DNA of 25,551 nucleotides from SZUA-359 sp039809125. GTDB taxonomy: Bacteria; Patescibacteriota; Saccharimonadia; Saccharimonadales; Saccharimonadaceae. The translations under genes and the position numbers were made by a program. The stretch's first letter is position 1. Each line of letters opens with the position of its first letter. The notes under the pieces were generated by a model. That model was not told where the DNA came from. It did not search any database and worked only from the letters and a program-made list of their open reading frames with translations. Where the stretch lies: assembly GCA_039809125.1 (NCBI GenBank), contig JBDHUM010000015.1, positions 1 to 25,551 of the forward strand, in the 5' to 3' direction. Shown one piece after another: positions 21,460-25,551 of the stretch.

Positions 21460-21921
21460 ATGGCATCAAATCGTCATCTCGGTCGTATCGTTGCATTGCA
21501 GTCGTTGTATGAATATGAGTTTCGTCAGACTGTCGGTGATGACGTAAGTGATCTCGATGGGATTATCGAACGCAACCTTGACCGATACAGGGATGAAATT
21601 GATGATATTGATTTCGTACGTGACTTGGTGCACGGTGTGTACGACAAGCTTGATGAACTTGACGCGGCATTGCAGCCAATGGCTCCCGAATGGCCACTCG
21701 CGCAGATTGCTCGGATAGATCATGGTATTTTGCGCATTGGTTTGTACGAATTACTGCATCTTCAAAAGATAGTACCGCCAAAGGTAGCAATTAATGAGGC
21801 GGTGGAGCTTGCTAAAGCATTTGGTTCTGATAACTCAAGTAAGTTCGTCAATGGTGTGCTTGGAACTGCCTATCGAACGCTTGTCGAGGAGAAACCAGAC
21901 GATGCCAGCACCAAAGTTTGA
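21460..21921 (+). CDS. nusB: Transcription antitermination factor NusB
   Basis: The 153-residue protein is a complete all-helical NusB: ASNRHLGRIVALQSLYEYEF at the N-terminus, DFVRDLVHGVYDKLDELD, then the conserved ARIDHGILRIGLYELLHL, PPKVAINEAVELAKAFGSDNSSKFVNGVLG. NusB with NusE (S10) binds boxA in rRNA leaders and supports antitermination. Its end overlaps the nudix gene by 20 nt, so the two are translationally coupled. Only a weak ribosome site (AGAAAG) precedes the ATG. Confidence 0.96.
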   Translation: MASNRHLGRIVALQSLYEYEFRQTVGDDVSDLDGIIERNLDRYRDEIDDIDFVRDLVHGVYDKLDELDAALQPMAPEWPLAQIARIDHGILRIGLYELLHLQKIVPPKVAINEAVELAKAFGSDNSSKFVNGVLGTAYRTLVEEKPDDASTKV

Positions 21922-22393
21922 TAAATTCAAAAAGTATTTTAATCGACGATCATCGATTCAAGAGATTGTTCGCGAGCCGACAAGCGGTGGTATTGTATTT
22001 CGTCGCAATAAAAAGGATCAAATCGAGATCTTGCTAATTCAAGATGCAAAAGATCGCTGGACAATACCAAAAGGTCATATTGAGGAAGGTGAAACAGCTG
22101 TCCAAACAGCTCGGCGTGAAATTGGCGAAGAGGCTGGATTAAATGATGTCGATATGCTCGGTTGGCTTGGCAAAATACATTTTCGTTATCGACGCATTGA
22201 CAAGCTAGTGTTGATGACAACGCAAATTTACTTGGTGAGAGCGCGCGGTGACAGCGATGCAATTCAAAAAGAAGAGTGGATGAATGGTATTAAATGGTTT
22301 AGCTTCAACGATGCCCTAGATTTAATTGAGTATGAAGATATCGGTAAACTGATGTTGCTTGCAATGAAGAGAATACGACAGGAGAACTTATGA
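21902..22393 (+). CDS. Nudix hydrolase
   Basis: The 163-residue protein has a perfect Nudix box, GHIEEGETAVQTARREIGEE followed by AGL (G-x5-E-x7-R-E-U-x-E-E-x-G-U), which binds metal and cleaves nucleoside diphosphate linkages. It is preceded by SGGIVFRR and DRWTIPKG. The substrate cannot be inferred; bacterial relatives cleave diadenosine polyphosphates, NDP-sugars or oxidised nucleotides. The start at 21902 (MPAPKFDKFKKYF) lies within the end of nusB, and the stop overlaps rnc as ATGA. The basic N-terminal 30 residues are not part of the domain. Confidence 0.92.
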   Translation: MPAPKFDKFKKYFNRRSSIQEIVREPTSGGIVFRRNKKDQIEILLIQDAKDRWTIPKGHIEEGETAVQTARREIGEEAGLNDVDMLGWLGKIHFRYRRIDKLVLMTTQIYLVRARGDSDAIQKEEWMNGIKWFSFNDALDLIEYEDIGKLMLLAMKRIRQENL

Positions 22394-23103
22394 GCGGTAT
22401 GCCGACGGCACCCTATCAAGATTTTGCATTGACCAAACTGGGGTTTGAGTATCGTAATATCGAACTACTTATCACAGCGCTTACACATCGAAGCTATGTT
22501 AATGAACACAAAAAGTCAGTATTTGAACACAATGAGCGTCTGGAATTTTTAGGCGACGCAGTGCTTGAGCTAGCAGTGACCGACTTTTTGTATAGCAACT
22601 ACAGCGAGCCTGAGGGTATTTTAACAAGCTGGCGAGCTGCACTCGTTCGGACTGAAAGTATCAGCGACGCCGGTGATAAACTCGGCTATGAACCGCTTAT
22701 CCGCATGAGTCGCGGCGAAAAGAAAGGTAGTGAGAGGGCGCGTCAGCAAATTTTAGCCAATGCTTTTGAGGCGGTAATTGGCTCAATCTATCTTGAGCGT
22801 GGCTATGATGATGCAGCACAGTTTATCCATCGTCATATAACCTCAAAACTCGACAGTATTTTAGGGAGTGGTTCGTGGCGTGATCCAAAATCACATTTAC
22901 AAGAAGTTTCACAGCGAATCGATGGAGCAACGCCTGTGTATAAAGTGATCAGCGAAGAAGGTCCAGATCATGAAAAAGTCTTCACACTTGGAGTATATGT
23001 AAGCAATAAGCTGATGGGCAAAGGTGTAGGACCTAGTAAACAATTTGCCCAACAGCAAGCCGCCAGGGCAGCACTAGCAAAATATGAGGAGCGAACAGAT
23101 TGA
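22390..23103 (+). CDS. rnc: Ribonuclease III
   Basis: The 237-residue enzyme cleaves double-stranded RNA in rRNA maturation and mRNA control. The signature NERLEFLGDAVLEL is at 48-61 (Glu52, Asp56). The second metal site ILANAFEAVIGSIYLER has Glu127, but Asn124 where E. coli has Asp114. The C-terminal double-stranded RNA-binding domain runs from about 166 (DPKSHLQEVSQ) to QFAQQQAARAALAKYEE. The ATG overlaps the nudix stop. The -35 box of rpsP lies over its stop codon. Confidence 0.95.
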   Translation: MSGMPTAPYQDFALTKLGFEYRNIELLITALTHRSYVNEHKKSVFEHNERLEFLGDAVLELAVTDFLYSNYSEPEGILTSWRAALVRTESISDAGDKLGYEPLIRMSRGEKKGSERARQQILANAFEAVIGSIYLERGYDDAAQFIHRHITSKLDSILGSGSWRDPKSHLQEVSQRIDGATPVYKVISEEGPDHEKVFTLGVYVSNKLMGKGVGPSKQFAQQQAARAALAKYEERTD

Positions 23104-23128
23104 CGGCGGCGTAAAAATAGCGTACAAT
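23100..23128 (+). promoter_or_regulatory. rpsP promoter overlapping the rnc stop
   Basis: TTGACG (23100-23105), 17 bp, TACAAT (23123-23128). The -35 includes the TGA stop of rnc at 23101-23103. The leader to ATG 23175 is about 40 nt. Confidence 0.7.
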
Positions 23129-23174
23129 GAAGTGAAATCGAACATTATCTAAGCGAGAAAGAGAAGAATAAACT

Positions 23175-23651
23175 ATGTTGGCAATTCGGTTGCAACGTTT
23201 AGGACGTCAAGGGTATCCGGTATACCGTTTAGCGGTACAAGAAGCACAGCGTCATCCATCATCTGGTCGGGTCGTTGCATATGTCGGAGTATATAACCCA
23301 CACACCAAAGAGGTGTCTATTCAAAAAGAGGCAGCCCAAAAATATCTTGACAACGGAGCTCAACCCACTCCTCGAGTTGTAAAACTCCTTAAAGAATCGG
23401 GAGTAAAATTGCCATCTTGGGTAAAAGAATTTGACACGACTAAAGCAAAGGTAGTCAAAAAGGCTGAAAAATTACGAAAAAATCAACCGAAACAAGAGCC
23501 TGATGAAGAACCTAAAACTGATAATTCAAAAGAGCAGGCAGTAGAGACGAATGAATCACCTGCAGCTGTCGAAACCGATACAACATCAGGTGAAGAGGTT
23601 GCTGAAGAGAAGACAGAAGCACCAGTGGACTCTGCTGAAGCTGATAAATAA
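23175..23651 (+). CDS. rpsP: 30S ribosomal protein S16 with acidic C-terminal tail
   Basis: Residues 1-85 are S16: MLAIRLQRLGRQGYPVYRLA, then GRVVAYVGVYNP, QKYLDNGAQPTPRVVKLLKE. S16 is a small-subunit assembly protein. The chain continues to 158 residues, about 70 more than usual. The added part begins basic (KAKVVKKAEKLRKNQPKQ, about 90-107) and then becomes Glu/Asp/Thr/Ser-rich to the end, so it is probably disordered. It has its own promoter. Confidence 0.95.
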   Translation: MLAIRLQRLGRQGYPVYRLAVQEAQRHPSSGRVVAYVGVYNPHTKEVSIQKEAAQKYLDNGAQPTPRVVKLLKESGVKLPSWVKEFDTTKAKVVKKAEKLRKNQPKQEPDEEPKTDNSKEQAVETNESPAAVETDTTSGEEVAEEKTEAPVDSAEADK

Positions 23652-23711
23652 ATTGCAAACGGGCCGAACACTAGGTGTCGTATTACTGTCTACAAACTGG
23701 TAGTACGGTTA

Positions 23712-23720
23712 TGCTATACT
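23712..23720 (+). promoter_or_regulatory. Extended -10 promoter of khpA
   Basis: TGC-TATACT (hexamer 23715-23720), no clear -35. The leader is about 38 nt and has AAAGGAG (23748-23754) before the ATG at 23765. Confidence 0.5.
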
Positions 23721-23764
23721 AATTATGTGAATTAATCGTGAGACGATAAAGGAGATTTCCGGAC

Positions 23765-24205
23765 ATGTCGACTATAGACCAGCAATTTGTAGAATATATC
23801 GTTAAATCATTAGTGGAAAATTCTGACGACGTAATTGTCGATCGGATTGTCGATGAAAAAGGTGTATTATTGACGCTCACCGTTAACCCCGATGATCTAG
23901 GCAGGGTAATTGGTCGTCGAGGTGCTACGGCTCAGAGTCTACGGACATTATTAAGAGCACTCGGCACTAAAAACAGTGCTCGCTATAATTTAAAAATTGT
24001 TAATAATGATAATCCTGACGAATCTTCTGCGCAGCAGCAATCCGTCGCTAACACAGATGACAGCGTCGTGACACCCGCAGACGATCATGCAGATGACGAT
24101 GTGGCAGAAACGGCAATTGAAGAAGTGGATGAGCAAACTAAGGAATCAGATTTTGCAAAAAAATCACGTGCTGAACTAGCTGAACTCGACGACCTCGACA
24201 TCTAG
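23765..24205 (+). CDS. khpA: KH-domain RNA-binding protein (KhpA-like) with acidic tail
   Basis: Residues 1-80 form a KH domain of the KhpA (YlqC) type: FVEYIVKSLVENSDDVIVDR, a beta strand, then the RNA-binding GRRG loop in DLGRVIGRRGATAQSLRTLL. In other bacteria KhpA works with KhpB as an RNA chaperone and its gene follows rpsP. The remaining 65 residues are acidic (Asp/Glu/Ser/Thr) and likely disordered; typical KhpA has 75-80 residues in all. This tail resembles that of the S16 protein encoded just upstream. Confidence 0.88.
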   Translation: MSTIDQQFVEYIVKSLVENSDDVIVDRIVDEKGVLLTLTVNPDDLGRVIGRRGATAQSLRTLLRALGTKNSARYNLKIVNNDNPDESSAQQQSVANTDDSVVTPADDHADDDVAETAIEEVDEQTKESDFAKKSRAELAELDDLDI

Positions 24206-24263
24206 AGGTTGTCCACATTTCGTTCACATCTTTACGTGACGGTAAAAAATGAGAAAAAAACTG

Positions 24264-24293
24264 TTGCAAACGACGCTTATGTACCTGTATAAT
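24264..24293 (+). promoter_or_regulatory. Promoter of the RNA upstream of trmD
   Basis: TTGCAA (24264-24269), 18 bp, TATAAT (24288-24293). Start near 24300. Confidence 0.7.
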
Positions 24294-24299
24294 CATAAC

Positions 24300-24418
24300 T
24301 AGTTCATAAAAAGCTTGAACTGCGAGAAACAAACAGCGCTCTATGCGAGCAAACCCACCACAGGTTTGAGAGCCTTATATGTGTTAAAAATCCGCCTTCA
24401 GTTAGGGCGGATTTTTAG
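24300..24418 (+). ncRNA. Small RNA or attenuated leader upstream of trmD
   Basis: About 118 nt lie between a good promoter and a strong terminator. AGTTCA/TGAACT forms a first hairpin, CAAACC/GGTTTG a second that can be extended by GCTC/GAGC, and the terminator a third. No class is recognised. A short frame, ATG 24343 to TGA 24369 (MRANPPQV), lies in the middle hairpin with no Shine-Dalgarno. It may be a separate small RNA, because trmD has possible -10 boxes of its own after the terminator, or a leader that stops transcription before trmD under some condition. Confidence 0.5.
24386..24416 (+). terminator. Intrinsic terminator before trmD
   Basis: The stem AAAAATCCGCC (24386-24396)/GGCGGATTTTT (24406-24416) has 11 bp with a 9-nt loop; the T-run is part of the stem. 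It may also work on the minus strand. Confidence 0.85.
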
Positions 24419-24486
24419 TAAGAAGATATGGAAATCGTTTAGCTTGGCATGGACTGAACGAGAGATGATTGCTACACTGATAGATA

Positions 24487-25140
24487 ATGAGACGAATGCA
24501 AGTTATAACGTTGTTTCCAGTGATGTTTAGTGGTGTTTTTGAAAACTCCATGATGTGGAAGGCTCAAAAAGAAGGAATAGCTGAGCTTTCGACGATTGAC
24601 CTGCGTGAATTTGGTATGGGACCGCGACGTCAAGTAGATGATACCCCTTACGGCGGTGGCAATGGTATGCTGCTTATGATAGAGCCATTATGGAAGGCTG
24701 TTAAAAGAGCTAAAGAAAATGATGCAACTGCAAAAGTGATACTGTTAACACCACGTGGGGCACGCTGGCGTCAGGATATGGCACGTCAATATGCACAGTC
24801 AGACCACGGGTATATATTTATTTGTGGTCGCTATGAGGGTTTTGACGAGCGGATTACTAAATTAATTGATCATGAAATTAGCGTTGGCGACTATGTTCTT
24901 ACTGGAGGGGAACTAGCAGCTATGACAATTATTGATAGTGTAGTACGGCTCCTACCTGGTGTACTCGGCGGTGCAGAGAGTGTTGCTATTGAAAGTTTTT
25001 CTAATGGTAACATGTTGGAGTTTCCACAATATACGAGGCCGGAAAAGTTTGAAAACATGACGGTACCTTCGGTGCTTCTTGGCGGTAATCACAAAGAAAT
25101 AGCTAAATGGCGCAAAGAACATAGTAAGCATGCCGAATGA
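24487..25140 (+). CDS. trmD: tRNA (guanine-N1-)-methyltransferase
   Basis: TrmD methylates G37 of tRNAs, preventing +1 frameshifts. The SPOUT/trefoil-knot signatures are present: VDDTPYGGGNGMLLMIEPLW, FICGRYEGFDERI and SVGDYVLTGGELAAM, and the closing EFPQYTRPEKFENMTVP, VLLGGNHKEIAKWR. At 217 residues it is a little shorter than the usual 230-250 at the C-terminus. The start is uncertain: ATG 24487 adds MRR to MQVITLFPVMF; ATG 24496 fits the family better and lies 7 nt after GATAAT (24483-24488), while TACACT (24473-24478) is 8 nt before 24487. It follows the terminator by about 70 nt. Confidence 0.95.
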   Translation: MRRMQVITLFPVMFSGVFENSMMWKAQKEGIAELSTIDLREFGMGPRRQVDDTPYGGGNGMLLMIEPLWKAVKRAKENDATAKVILLTPRGARWRQDMARQYAQSDHGYIFICGRYEGFDERITKLIDHEISVGDYVLTGGELAAMTIIDSVVRLLPGVLGGAESVAIESFSNGNMLEFPQYTRPEKFENMTVPSVLLGGNHKEIAKWRKEHSKHAE

Positions 25141-25436
25141 CACAATGTTCTAATTAGAGCAAGGGCAAGATTGAGTATTAAGAATTTTACTGACGCTCGA
25201 ATAGGGATTTATCATAGTACAAACTCATTAAAGCCCACTATAAGTGAGCTTTAATGTGATGTTGTGGTGGATATCGTGTAGCGAATGTTTAAATAATTGG
25301 TGTTTGTTTTTGTAACTTTCGCTGTGTTTACATTAGCGCATTTACTTCAAAAACGCAAGCTTTTTTGAAAAGATTACACACTAATTTAATATCTAGTGCC
25401 AGGTACGAGTATACAGGTACTATATATGGATAACAC
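25141..25436. other. Intergenic region between trmD and tRNA-Gln
   Basis: I see no gene here. There is a palindrome TTAAAGCCCACT-ATA-AGTGAGCTTTAA at 25228-25254 with one mismatch, which could be a weak terminator for trmD but lacks a T-run. A second inverted repeat TTCAAAAA (25346-25353)/TTTTTGAA (25362-25369) lies further on. An octamer CTAGTGCC occurs at about 25393 and again at about 25442. rplS, the usual neighbour of trmD, is not found. Confidence 0.5.
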
Positions 25437-25465
25437 TTGTCCTAGTGCCTCTCATATTTTATACT
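25437..25465 (+). promoter_or_regulatory. tRNA-Gln promoter
   Basis: TTGTCC (25437-25442), 17 bp, TATACT (25460-25465). Start near 25472, five nucleotides before the mature tRNA. Confidence 0.6.
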
Positions 25466-25476
25466 CGATAGAGTAC

Positions 25477-25550
25477 TGGGGATTGGCCAAGTGGTAAGGC
25501 AACGGGTTCTGGTCCCGTGATCGGGGGTTCGAATCCCTCATCCCCAGCCA
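25477..25550 (+). tRNA. tRNA-Gln (anticodon CUG)
   Basis: The acceptor stem TGGGGAT/ATCCCCA is perfect, with discriminator G and an encoded CCA (25548-25550). The anticodon arm ACGGG-TTCTGGT-CCCGT has the loop TT-CTG-GT, so the anticodon is CTG and reads CAG. The T arm is GGGGG-TTCGAAT-CCCTC. The D arm GGCCAAGTGGTAAGGC is the usual tRNA-Gln form. Confidence 0.96.
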
Positions 25551-25551
25551 A

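Noticed and set aside
1..25551. CRISPR array, insertion sequence or prophage
   Set aside because: No regularly spaced repeats, no transposase or phage structural genes, and no paired terminal repeats were found.

Overview
The window looks like a chromosomal segment of a small-genome Gram-positive-like bacterium, most likely Candidatus Saccharibacteria (TM7) or a close relative in the Candidate Phyla Radiation. Four things suggest this: compact housekeeping genes (L32 of 51 residues without zinc cysteines, S16 and KhpA with long acidic tails), a LADTG cell-wall anchor, many promoters placed so that transcription would start at or next to the start codon, and a mostly small and poorly characterised accessory gene content. 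The lineage call is inference from gene content. The genetic code is the standard one: long genes such as leuS contain no internal UGA, and several genes end at UGA.

Layout. Positions 1-420 hold a window-edge gene fragment, a cluster of hairpins and a free-standing structured RNA of unknown class with its own promoter and terminator. Positions 419-8710 are an accessory region of single small genes: TM2-like, VOC, GNAT, AlkD-like, DUF1761, TfoX-like, DUF5655, DUF1697, PadR, a zinc ribbon and several membrane proteins. Many have their own extended -10 promoter 6-7 nt ahead of the start codon. At least four genes here are broken: an SRPBCC 5' stub, a DUF1801 gene with an internal deletion and a stop, a TfoX-like gene with an in-frame UGA, and a split DUF1048 gene after padR. 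It reads as an island that gains and loses genes.

Positions 8782-18195 are about the cell surface and envelope: a two-propeller GH74-like Asp-box protein without a signal peptide, alanine racemase, a membrane protein with a META/HslJ-like domain, a LADTG-anchored surface protein with a propeller-like head and two DUF11-like repeats, a MurF-like ligase lacking the usual N-terminal domain, and a membrane protein ending in a type IV pilin-like domain.

Positions 18244-25551 are core information-processing genes: leuS, a convergent LysM-like lipoprotein, then rpmF-nusB-nudix-rnc with overlapping or close genes, rpsP, khpA, a probable small RNA or attenuated leader, trmD, and tRNA-Gln(CUG). rimM, which often lies between khpA and trmD in other bacteria, is not here.

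Main points for follow-up: the uniform leaderless promoter geometry, two unassigned structured RNAs (about 223-370 and 24300-24418), the UGA-interrupted TfoX-like gene, the symmetrical divergent operator next to the PadR locus, and the GH74-like double propeller.
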